Shown: one piece after another, positions 54,627 through 64,000 of the stretch
How the letters are laid out: each line of letters starts with the position of its first letter
Numbering within the stretch: the first letter of the stretch is position 1
Source of the DNA: Gracilaria vermiculophylla
Lineage: Eukaryota > Rhodophyta > Florideophyceae > Gracilariales > Gracilariaceae
Direction: 5' to 3'
DNA: 64,000 nucleotides
Assembly (NCBI GenBank): GCA_019155205.2
Contig: JAHNZQ020003150.1
Span: 1,760,443 to 1,824,442 of the forward strand
Notes under the pieces: generated by a model
Database searches by the model: none
Seen by the model: only the letters and a program-made list of their open reading frames with translations
What the model was told of the DNA's origin: nothing
Program-made: the position numbers and the translations under genes

Positions 54627-55975
54627 GTGCAGAAGGATTATATTTGGCAGATCCAAGGTTCTGGCGTATCCTACTATAGGGTACATTTCCGTGAGAGCAG
54701 AGGCACAACCCTTTGGTTTTTCAGGTACTCTGATTTAAACCGGGAGCATTTTAGGTCGCACGACTCCGACAATCTGCGGAATAACGAACGGTTAAACGTA
54801 ATCAAAGAAAAGATATTCCCAACCGTTTCGTTAGAAAACCGCATACGAGGGCTAAGCTGGTATCAGGGAGACCTCTGTATTTTGTTTAGAAGGTCAAGAG
54901 CGAATGACTTTCCTGCGCCGTTTTGTTTTTCTTTAAGTGAGCAATTAGGAACTGATTTAGACGGCTAGACCAGACCGGAGATCTCTTTGGTGCAAAACGT
55001 ATTGTGGGCGGCGGTAGTGGTGCAATTGATGTAAATACGTTAGCTGCAAGGCCAAAAATAGCCAAAAAATAAAATATCTATATCCTGTTTCCAAGAGAAT
55101 AATGAGGGAAACGACATAGATGGCGGTTCTGTTGGGCCACACAAGAAAACCGAGAAAATGACAGTGTGCTAAGATAAACACAACAGAAGGTGTTGCATTT
55201 CAAATTTTCTCTGGTACTACAGTGCACGCACCGCAAAACGTAAGAGTCATGGCGGGCAAACGGGATAAGAACAGGCTCCAAAATGCGGGATCTGCCCGAA
55301 ACATCTCAGTAATATTGAGACAGCTGAAGTGGCTTCCATCCTTTCAGACCTTTTGGGCTCCTGAATCCGTAAATCTGGCCATATCTGATCGCAACCCGAA
55401 TAAACCCCTTGTGGATCTTATCGGCATTCATTTGGCTCCTATTGAGTGCCTTCGTCACGACTTATTCAAGACGAATACGCCCAATGTGAGTCTTGAGAAA
55501 ACCCAATCCGCTTGTTCCGGAACTTCAAACACGTATACACACTACACGGGAAACCCGGCCCATCAGTAACGACCGACCGGCATTATATTCCGCTGCAAGT
55601 CGCAGGTGCCGGCGTGGCCGACGTAGAATATCCTTGGAAGAGCCTACTAGAGAACTCGGCGAGGGAGAAAAATAACAAGGCATGCCCTTTGGCTGCACTA
55701 CATCGTATTCCGTGACTAGGAGATGGTCGAAGCATATATCGACGACTAAAGCGACCGACGTGGAAGCACTCTGGGTGTGGTTAACATCTTATGGGACTAC
55801 TGAGAACACATCGCAATACAGCCGTATGCCATTTCCCACCGTCACTGCGAATACTTGGAGGAGGGCCACAGCGTGTTCGTCCACGTCCCACACCTCCGGC
55901 AATTCTGGGTTCCGTTTGAATACCAGTCGTTGAGCAGCAAACTTTCGATGTCAAGATGAACCACATTTGTGTAAA
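54627..55975 (+). other. Coding-like plus-strand tract, possible retroelement relic
   Basis: Successive protein-like frames lie at 54627-54968 (SLENRIRGLSWYQGDLCILF), 55222-55569 (RQLKWLPSFQTFWAPESVNL) and 55512-55715 (GKPGPSVTTDRHYIPLQVAG). Near 55720-55930 the pieces VEAYIDD and HVPHLRQFWVPFEYQSLSSK resemble the catalytic and thumb parts of a Gypsy reverse transcriptase. The spacing from a nearby MPFG-like motif is too short for an intact domain. The identification is weak. Confidence 0.3.
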
Positions 55976-56190
55976 GAGCTCTGCCTACGGTCAGCTAAAC
56001 AAAATGGAAGTTTTTGGCTAGCGTAACTGCACCTGTGCCCGCCAGGAAGCGCTGGATAGGGCTTGTGTAAAACAAAATGAGTTGGGATACCTTTCCCGGA
56101 TTCTCTGTTTGCACTTTCAGCATATTTTATCAGAAAAAGCCAGTCATTGGAAAGCCAAAAGTTTGTTCCTCGTAATGTGTCGGAAAACGG

Positions 56191-56554
56191 AATGTAACGA
56201 ACCCAGCCATATACACTAGCGATTCAAGCGAGTCGCGCTTCAAACTGCATGCCTTGTCCCTGCACGTCGCAACGCGGCGCACAAGAACATTGCAGTTTGT
56301 CAGCACGACGCTTGGTTCAAACCACTGCGCAACATTGCGTCGTGTGCTTCAAGCACTTCAAGCACGCATCGAACAGTTCAAGCGCACGACGACATAACGC
56401 CGTGGGTTACGAACGTACAAGTAGATAAAGTAGAAGTTATGACGCTTAACGTCTAGTTTTAAGAATCAATATAAAACAGAGCCAGACCCACCCTGGAGAA
56501 GAGCGGGGTCCTGGCCAGACTTCTTCCAACTCTCCTGTGTTACACGGAAATCGA
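56191..56554 (+). repeat. Candidate Gypsy-type solo LTR
   Basis: It begins TGTAACGAACCCAGCC, has a TATA box CAATATAAAACAG at about 56467-56479 and ends CTCTCCTGTGTTACA. The length and internal order fit an LTR. No second copy exists in the window, so this is a pattern-based call. Confidence 0.45.
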
Positions 56555-57086
56555 GCGCGTTGCACCACGGTGCCGCCAGATGCGTGATGTTTCGATCGTG
56601 GGTTAGTGGACACCTGTCGAAGCATGGTGGGGATGTTTTGTCAAGCTTACCCCAATGCTCACGGACACAGGCTATACCACCGTAAATGATCTCTTCTCAT
56701 GGTTTTAGTCCATTGTTGTCAAAAAAAGGTATCCGCACGGCAATATGTGTCCTCACAGAGTTGTACGAACAATGACGTCTTTTGGAACTTTCAAACTCTG
56801 CGGAGAGACATCCGAAGAGTTGACAGGCAAGTTGAACGTGAAATCAAGCCAACCAGGATGAGCATTTGAAATTGCTTTCTTCTATAGAAGCCTTCTTTTG
56901 GGCTGAAATGCCATGACTGATCTCCTAGCGTACCGCAATGCATCACGGATCACACTCTGGTCTCGGGGGAACCTCGACCACAGGGAGAGATTTCGTGGTA
57001 TTCGATGCATAGAAGGAAGTGAACGGAAAGCAGCCGATTCAGGTTGGGAGACAATCGTCACGCGTCTTGGGGGATTCTGGAAGGAC

Positions 57087-57166
57087 TGTTGATAGTTTAA
57101 ATGGTGAACTGTGCGGCCTTTCTCCCAAGAGCGTATGGCACTTACAGCTCATCCGTTTTCTAACTA
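57087..57166 (+). repeat. SINE head copy
   Basis: GTTGATAGTTTAAATGGTGA through TCATCCGTTTTCTAAC matches the first 80 bases of the SINE at 54050. The downstream part diverges. A weak tail match (ATGGTCAGAAATAGTTAGCA) occurs at about 57350. Confidence 0.65.
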
Positions 57167-57698
57167 GACCACCCGCGCGGAGAATTGCACGACCTCTCAA
57201 GGGTGAAGTTTCCTCTACCTTTTTTCCTAGACTTCCGTTTTGTTCTTCTAAAGGTCTGATTGCAATACGTGCTTCCAGAAAGCGTCTACTCGACTTGATT
57301 GCGCCATGGCCAATGGTTTTACGCTGGGTAGAGTGCGCAGTGCACGGAAATGGTCAGAAATAGTTAGCACGGCATTTATTTGTATTACTGATTTTTTTTC
57401 AGAGTATGATTGTAAAAAGTAAGGCAAGTGCTAGAACGCTGCTTACCATTTCGCTAACGCTTTCAACTTTATGTTAAGAAATGCCAAATTAAAGCTAATG
57501 CTAACATGAGACATTACAATGCGCACTCACCCTTGCAACCATTGCATCCAGCTGAGCTGACCAGATTGACCTTCGCAATTAGGCTAAAAAGTCGAAAGCG
57601 AGAGATACGACGTGCATTGTGACGATGAAGAGTCAGGTAATCGAAAGGATTCTAGGTTCCGCCATCAGCAATGTGTAAGTCGCAGCTACAAAAGGTAA

Positions 57699-57808
57699 AA
57701 TGTGAGGGTGGAAGAGATGTAATTTGAGGGAGGACGAGATACAATGTGAGGGAGAAGGAGATGTAATTTGAGGGAGGACGAGATAAAATGTGAGGAAGGA
57801 AGAGACTC
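57699..57808. repeat. 22-bp minisatellite, five units
   Basis: Five consecutive 22-base units start at 57699, 57721, 57743, 57765 and 57787. Units alternate between an AATGTGAGGG and an AATTTGAGGG start, so the true higher-order period is 44 bases. The second and fourth units differ only at the last base. Confidence 0.9.
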
Positions 57809-57929
57809 AGAAAACTTACAGGAAACCAGCAAAATAGTTTATCTTTGCGGGACGTCGTGCTCACCAACTATTCTTGTACAGTTACACCCTGTCATACGCT
57901 TATTCAAGGTTTTAGCCATATCTACACAT

Positions 57930-58060
57930 GGTTTCAAAACGGTGTAGTTCTTGAATCGGCTGGCGTGCCTGCTGCTGCCTTCAGTAAACAACAATCAAGG
58001 TTCTGGCTCCGAGTCTTTTACCTGCAGGGGTATTCACTCGTCATTGAGGGATGTCCCGTG
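57930..58060 (+). repeat. Short dispersed coding-like repeat (partner at 2745-2860)
   Basis: It encodes SAGVPAAAFSKQQSRFWLRV, homologous to the minus-strand segment near the window start. A surrounding frame runs 57845-58108. Confidence 0.5.
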
Positions 58061-58463
58061 GCTCGCAGTAACCTATTTGCCCTGCCCGAAGAAGGAGCCA
58101 ATACTTGAGGAAAGAAGTAACCACTTGCACTTTTCTTTCTCTTGGTTAATGTTTTCTGTGCCACCTTCGCTGTTGATGTCCCTTGTGGCCTGCGTTCACC
58201 GAATACTTTGATAAATCCACTTCCGCTGGATATTACGTTCGTTGTGATCGATGCTTCTCCTACCTCCTTTCCCTACTAAAGGAATAGGCACACCCCTCAT
58301 ACACTCGCTTTTGGTTATCTGCTTCTAAACGTCTCTTTCTAGGCGCAGATAAAATGGTTCGGGCCTTAAAAGCAGACAAGTGCATGTTAATGCCTAAATA
58401 GGGCTCTGTCGCCGATCTACCATAGCAGGAGATGGTCCCATATGTCATTGTGGTGCGCCGAGC

Positions 58464-58970
58464 TTGCGCAATATTGTCTTATACGTGATTATGTTGACGC
58501 GAATGATTATCACTGGCCGTATTCGGGGAATAACTCCATGGATAATGACCCCTGTGATGTGGCCGAAAAGAATCCGTCCAAGACACATCAGAATTTTCTT
58601 GCGACTTTGGCATAGAACTGCGTATAGGACAGTGTTGCTCGTGCATGTGACAAAAACGTGGGGGTGGATGATGCTGCCGTGAATCTGCCGCTAACACCTT
58701 ATACGAAGTATGCCAAATGGCTCCACTCTCTAAGGTTGGAGGAGGCAGCGCATTGGCCATCCGCAAGGACGCGTCGGCTGAAAACAATTTCTTCGCACAG
58801 TTTTTTCGAGGGTTTTCGCTCTGTTTTGAATAGATTCCCGAGGATTTGTTTGCTATGCGGGAGGCTCGGGCAATCAAACACGGCATACATATCTAGTTAT
58901 GTAAGAGGCTGGATTGATATCCTGTGTTGGATGAAATTCCGGAGTAAGGACCAGAGCAGTATATCGTGAC
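58464..58970 (+). other. Coding-like tract with a degenerate zinc-knuckle-like motif
   Basis: Plus-strand frames read DYVDANDYHWPYSGNNSMDN (about 58490) and, from 58658, a 103-residue frame with NRFPRICLLCGRLGQSNTAY. CxxC-GRLG-Q resembles a CCHC nucleocapsid knuckle with His and the last Cys lost, suggesting a gag relic. This is weak. Confidence 0.25.
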
Positions 58971-58974
58971 GGTG

Positions 58975-59340
58975 TGCATCCATTACAAAAGCCTTGATGC
59001 CGTCTTTGTCTGTGCGCTGCTCTTGCGGTCCCCGGGTGTGAAGGGCGTTAGAAATTTATACGTTTACAAATCAGTGTCATCATAGATGGGAAAAAAAGTG
59101 CTCATGGTTTGCATGATTGCCACTAGCATCCTGCATGAAAAACAATAATGACCGAGAACTGGAAAAAAAGAGAAAAAAACTTAAAGTCGGGATCCGGTGC
59201 GCTGTTTTGCGTTTTATTGTTGTTTTATCTGGAGGTCTCTAAGTTTCTTTCCGTAGGCCGGGTGTGTATCCCATTTCGACATGATTGAGTGTTAATGGCT
59301 GTCAAGATCTCACGTTTTCGTGATACTATTGCATGAATTG
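58975..59340. other. No supportable gene
   Basis: Short frames only. Confidence 0.45.
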
Positions 59341-59345
59341 ATGGA

Positions 59346-59416
59346 AAGTAGATGAGCTATATGCGCTATACTCTCTTCTGACACAGGGCGTACAGATCAC
59401 AATTTGATCTATCAAC
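59346..59416 (-). repeat. SINE head copy adjacent to a full copy
   Basis: On the minus strand it reads GTTGATAGATCAAATTGTGA then CGCCCTGTGTCAGAAGAGAG, matching the SINE 5' end up to the A-box region (TAGCTCATCT). It sits about 40 bases beyond the 3' end of the full copy. Confidence 0.7.
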
Positions 59417-59456
59417 ACGCCGCTTTGCCCTGTACTTCCTTACAGAACGACACCTC

Positions 59457-59645
59457 AAGCTTACAGTAGCCAATTTCTACTGCTGCTGTACACCTGTTCA
59501 ATTTCTCAGGATCGGGTCACTTTTGGGACGCGAACCCGGGTTCCAGCGTTTAACTGGCCCCATAACCTGTTGTAAAACAGATGAGGTAGATGCGCTGTAT
59601 TCTCTTGGGATACAGAGAGTACAGTTCACAACTTGAACTATCAAC
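59457..59645 (-). repeat. tRNA-like SINE, full copy
   Basis: The reverse complement starts GTTGATAGTTCAAGTTGTGA, carries the B box GGGTTCGCGTCCC and ends GGCTACTGTAAGCTTG. It is collinear with 54050-54240 throughout. Confidence 0.75.
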
Positions 59646-59649
59646 ATGA

Positions 59650-60775
59650 CTAAGCGTAGTACTGGTGTTTTCGCTCTTTAGTATCCAAGTTTGGGTCGTC
59701 AGCGTGTCAGTAAACTCGTGATTGCCACTCAGAAATACTGTTGACGCCAGACTACCTGTTAAATTACGGAATCCTAATTATATAACTCTAGGCCATGCCA
59801 TGTCATGATTACGCCAGAAGTTTCCTGGTTCCTTTTAAAGTGCCAGTATTCTGGAGAACACTGTCCGGTGGGTGCGGATGTCTGACTTACTAGTCGCCTA
59901 TTCGCATGCAGAGCCTGTATGACGTCCATTTACAGGCTTTCGGCGCTTCTCCCAGTTATGGGGTGCATTGGGGCTTTGCCTCTCTGCGCTTTACGGAAAA
60001 CCCGTTTGGGATATCCCTTCTGGCATTCAGTCTCGGCGGTTTTGTCGGGACGGCGGCCATACGTTGCCACGGCGATAAGTTTGCGACCATGCAACAGGTT
60101 TCCTCCTCTTTTCTCGGCGCTTTCATGAAGCAAGTACTTAGAGATGCACCATAACGTTGTAACGTATATGAGCCCTATAGAGGGACCAAGCGAACGCTAT
60201 TTCCAGCATCTAAACCGAGACACTCGACAGCTTCGAAAGGCCAGGCAGGCCCCAGGCAGGGTAATTATACCCGAGGCCACTGAATGTTCGTGCAGGGTAT
60301 ACTAAATATACAATTTGCAAAGTTTACATCCTCTGGGAGCCTGGGCTGAAGGATGAAGCGAAGGCTCGACGTGTTCAAGCGAAAAATGCTCCTGCTTCTC
60401 AGGAATAGCAACTATGACAAGTTAGAGGTCCAAATACAGTCTTGAAGGGCACCTCGTCATGGGCGTGTCGTTTTGGTGGGCAATGTTCTTGTTGGGACTA
60501 CATAACGGCTTGTACACAAAGACATGGGTTCTATCTTGAAGACTTTTCGTTTGAACTCGGAATTAATTGGCATCAAGATACTATTTGCATGCCGTCTGAG
60601 AATATTCCATTGTTTTTCAGGCAGCTAAGAGAAGCTTAGTAAGCCACGGTGTCAACCGATGACGGTAACCGTCCACAAGAAGGACGGCATCGACCTGGTC
60701 ATGCGCGTCTGCTGCAAAATACAGGTGCATGTCTGTCAAAACCAGCTTTAATGGGATCCATCCGGTAGCTCTGTG
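59650..60775. other. No supportable gene
   Basis: Frames at 59906-60154 and 60442-60639 are short and unrecognised. Both strands are open at 59906-60154, which argues against real coding. Confidence 0.4.
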
Positions 60776-60779
60776 CGCT

Positions 60780-61068
60780 TACATATTTTACTAGTGGATC
60801 ACTCTCACGAATATTCATTTAAATCGACAAGAATGACTGAGAAGTCTACGACTCCAGCTTGTCCAAGCAGTTTATAAGTACTTCTTTTGAATGTCAGGAC
60901 CGGTATATTGATCTAGTGTATGGGTTTCAATATGTGAGTCTATAACAAATTGTGCATCAGGATGTCCTTGACATCTAACTGCACTTTTAGCACGTGCAAT
61001 TTGAGTCACGTGAGCTACATAACTGTACAAAAATGTTATGTAGGTGATTCCAATTCCACTACACATAT
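60780..61068 (-). repeat. Candidate 3' LTR of the third Copia element
   Basis: It lies directly downstream of the minus-strand pol end and starts TGTGTAGTGGAATTGG on that strand, with a TATA-like ACTTATAAAC at about 60867. The partner LTR would be beyond 64000, so this cannot be verified here. Confidence 0.35.
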
Positions 61069-61078
61069 TTTTGTAAAA

Positions 61079-62599
61079 TCAGGTAATCAAATGAAAGTAC
61101 TGTTCCATCGTCTTCACGCAGTATGGTGAGCCACTTTCTCCGACAGTCCCCCTCGCGAAGATGATGGTAGGATGCGAAGTACTTGGATGAGTTTGTCCAT
61201 GATAGGTGTTGTCAAGATCTTCGTCAAAAATCCGCGAAATTGAGTTCAGAGGGTGTGTAGTCAACCGCAATTTGACCATTTTCAACAGCTTTCTTGATAA
61301 AGTTGTAACAAATGCCAATGTATTTCCCATTTCGAAGACCCAGCACTTCATTGGTCCATTTAATGCTCCCGAGACTGTCCTGAAAGATCTAACAGTATTG
61401 TTTGTATGCAAATCAAGTTCTTCATAGAGCTGTAATATCCACTTCACATTCCTTACGCATTCCGATAAAGCGTAAAATTTGGCTTGACAAGCAGAAAACG
61501 CAATTGATTGTTGAAGTTTCGATATCCAAATAGCAGGCGTTCCACCGATACAAATGAGTGCTTCTGTTCTTGATGGTCTACCATCTCTTTCTCTTCCCCG
61601 ATGGGCATTAAGCCATGCAATAATGGCTGCAGAATTGCCATTTGGAATAGACAATCCATATACTATCGAGCACTTTAAGTATCGAAGAAGATGCTTCATA
61701 GCTTTCCAGTGCATCTGCAAGTAATTTGAGTGAAGCTTTCCTAGCAACCAAACAGCAGTTGAGATGTCTGGCCTTGTTCGCGTCGAGAGAAAAAGTAGCT
61801 TTCCTAAGGTTTCCCTGTACAGGACATTTTTCATTTCACTGGTCTCCTCTTCGTGTCAATCACGACCCAAATTGTAAAGGGAATGAGAAAATAGCAGAGG
61901 GATTCTGACGGGTTTGCAGTCTTTCATGTTCTCTTCTGCAAGGATGTTTTCGATCAGCGCTGCTTGAGACAAAACTAATTCCGTGTCTGTTTCCTGTATG
62001 CCAACCCCGAGAACATTTGTCCCATGCCCAAGGTCCTTCATCGAAAAGGATTTCTTCATTTCTTCTTTGGCTTGTTGAACAAGTTTGGCCTTTCCGAGCA
62101 AAATAATGTTGTGGACTCATGCCAACAGAACGACCATTCCATTGCTCTCACGTCACATAAACAGAAAATCTGAGACGGATACTGTCAAGAATCCAATAGT
62201 TGTAAGAAAGCGTTTCAAGGTTTGATACCACAGTTTTGGGGCTTCTTGCAGACCATAAAAAGACTTCTTAAGTACTGCAAAGCCACCATCGGCTTCAGCG
62301 ATGCCTAAAATCTTTGGGAGGCGAATGTAGACGTTAAACGCCTCGGGAAGTGCGGCATAAAGAGAGGCACCCTTAATGTCTACTTGCTGTCCCTCCCATC
62401 CAAGAACTGAAGCTAAGCATAACAAAACCCGAAGTATCTCGAAACCTGTGACGGGTGCGTAGCAGTGTGTGGCCTCAATGCTCGTAAGCTGTTGTAGATT
62501 TTCACGAGCCACAAGTATTGCCTTGAACCTTTCCGGGTTTTCGTGTTTGTCTCGCTTCAATCCCAAAAACATTGCTGTAGGGAGTGGTCTACATGTCAC
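61079..62599 (-). pseudogene. Copia reverse transcriptase and RNase H (third Copia), dead
   Basis: The frame at 62153-62599 carries the Copia RT start region (MFLGLKRDKHENPERFKAIL), VDIKGASLYAALPEAFNVYI and LKKSFYGLQEAPKLWYQTL. The catalytic YVDD position reads VHNII, so activity is lost. 61856-62101 holds SFSMKDLGHGTNVLGVGIQE. 61079-61834 holds YRETLGKLLFLSTRTRPDIS and the RNase H block SIAFSACQAKFYALSECVRN. The end of RNase H has diverged beyond the usual KHIDI motif. Confidence 0.85.
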
Positions 62600-62788
62600 T
62601 TCTGTGCCTCGTTCGTAGGTTTCTTCTTCGAGGATAGTCTTGAACGCTTCTTGGATCGCATTCTTTCAGTTCTTCTATTCCTTGCTGCGCATTGCGTCGG
62701 TCAATGTGGGTCCATCAACCGTAGATATGGATCGCGGTAGGCATAGGGTTGCTTTCGAACGAGGACGCAGATTATACCCGTCATTCGG

Positions 62789-63989
62789 CTACATCAAGGG
62801 ATCAAAATCAGTTATTGGTGTGCCATTATCATGATACTGAGTACCATTAAACGTTGACAGTTGTTCGGGGTAGTGCGTTGAGAAGCCCCAGTTCTCTGGG
62901 TCGTTGTTACCCAGGTCTTCAATTGCATCAAAGAATACTTCAGTAGCTTCTAAATCCTCTTCATGATTTCCGTTTTCCAATTGTTCTTCGTCTTCGGATG
63001 ATTCTCCCAGTACAACTAAAACACTCTCTTCATCCTCCAGCACGTCTTCTTCTGCATCATGATCACTTAGAATCGTTTCTCCCGGGAATAATTCTCCATG
63101 GAACTTAACATGCTTCGAAGGCCAAATACCACTTTTGGCTAGTATTCTGTAAATGCCTCCCGCCATATGCCCTATATTAAATCCTTCCTGCGTTGTGAGT
63201 GTCATCTTCCCCTTTTGCTTCCTTTTCTCTTCCGAGGACCCCACGGTAACGAGACTGCCAAAAGGTCAAATATGTTTTCCATGGAATGGGGCATCTCCCT
63301 TAGGAGGTACATATGGACTTGTCTTTGTCACCGAGTGCCTTACAATATTCTTGCAATCTTCAACTTGTTGCAGAGCGTAGAACCAGTACTTTACAGGAAG
63401 GTGTGATTTTCCAAGGCATGTACGGATGGCTTATATGAGTACACCATGCGTTCGCTAAATTAATCCACTGGAAAATGGCGTATGCGGTGTGATGTTAAAT
63501 ACTTCAATTCCGAGTGCTTTTATTTCTGAGTGGATGCGGCTGAACTCCTTCCCGCCTTCGATGTGCAGAGACGTGATTTTAAACAGAGTCTGCCTTTCCA
63601 TCCAGATCATGAAGTGACGAACTGCTTTGGATGCCTCCCCTTTCGTGGTTTAAGGACTTCGCAAAGACATACCTGCTGTACTCATCAGTGAGGGTGCAGA
63701 AGTACTTGGAACCATCAATTGCACTCGGTTTGATTTGTCCAACCACATCCGCATGTATTGCTCCAGGCTCCTTAGCCCTGGTGAGGCTTGCAGTATAAGA
63801 GCATCTGAACTTCGCTTTCTCACATGGATCACACTTGTTGATGGTTGTCGTAGGAGCTGGTAGAGTACCTTGGGCCATGAACGCTTTGATTCTATGTTGA
63901 GAGCCAAAGTGGCCTTGGCGATTGTGCCATATTTCCGCTGCACTCTTCATTCTACTCTTTGTACCATTGGGTTGGGGTGTGCATTCCAA
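62789..63989 (-). pseudogene. Copia integrase (third Copia)
   Basis: The frame at 63579-63989 carries the GAG-pre-integrase motif IWHNRQGHFGSQHRIKAFM, the zinc-binding CDPCEKAKF and the core start GAIHADVVGQIKPSAIDGSK with the first catalytic Asp. The frame at 62789-63244 holds the integrase end (KHVKFHGELFPGETI) followed by an acidic linker before reverse transcriptase. The middle of the core is broken. Gag and protease lie beyond the window end. Confidence 0.85.
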
Positions 63990-64000
63990 TTCTTTGTCGT

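Noticed and set aside
55660..55720. Gypsy reverse transcriptase VMPFG block
   Set aside because: MPFGCTTS is seen, but the YIDD-like motif follows after too few residues, so a reverse transcriptase domain could not be claimed with confidence.
57699..57808. CRISPR-like array
   Set aside because: The units are contiguous tandem repeats with no unique spacers, and the genome is eukaryotic.
59906..60154. Small gene with overlapping frames on both strands
   Set aside because: Three frames are open at once with no domain and no repeat or promoter support.

Overview
The window looks like nuclear DNA from a eukaryote with a repeat-dominated genome and compact, apparently intronless genes. A florideophyte red alga of the Chondrus type fits best, but that is inference. 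No bacterial operons, CRISPR arrays or rRNA genes are seen, and there are two 100-base assembly gaps (25670-25769 and 50031-50130).

Layout: 0-3 kb holds the right end of a Tc1-like element, a broken CaMKK-like kinase and a Gypsy gag remnant. 3.7-7.7 kb is a decayed Gypsy element. 7.7-10.4 kb is a dispersed repeat followed by the 3' half of a Copia element with its LTR. 10.4-12.9 kb is an AT-rich island with Copia and Gypsy scraps. 13-16.5 kb is a second copy of the dispersed repeat plus an unidentified coding-like tract. 16.8-18.7 kb is a minus-strand chromodomain Gypsy fragment, followed by a Copia-type LTR. 21-26.2 kb holds a solo Gypsy LTR, a Tc1-like element with doubled terminal motifs, an acyl-CoA synthetase scrap, a GC-rich repeat and a pogo/Tigger element. 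26.9-37.1 kb is the host-gene compartment: a glucose/sorbosone-dehydrogenase-like secreted protein, a CK1/VRK-like kinase and two divergent von Willebrand A (vWA) genes. 39.3-44.8 kb is a two-LTR chromodomain Gypsy element. 45.2-50.5 kb is a minus-strand Copia element. 50.5-54.2 kb has a third copy of the dispersed repeat, another Tc1-like element and a tRNA-like SINE. 54-60 kb is mostly unassigned, with SINE copies, a 22-bp minisatellite and a candidate LTR. 60.8-64 kb is a minus-strand Copia pol that runs out of the window.

Four genes appear intact: the propeller protein, the kinase and the two vWA genes. They are not an operon and I see no shared pathway. Three of the four carry a probable signal peptide, so secreted or cell-surface roles are likely. 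One vWA paralogue keeps the metal-ion (MIDAS) residues and the other has lost them.

Everything else is transposable-element biology at different stages of decay. Catalytic motifs survive best in the 8.7-10.1 kb Copia and the 39.3-44.8 kb Gypsy. Reverse transcriptase active sites are lost in the 3.7-7.7, 45-49 and 61-64 kb elements. No single undescribed system could be proven. The best candidates are the doubled-motif Tc1-like family beside broken host genes, the tRNA-like SINE family, the gag/kinase chimera and the vWA pair.
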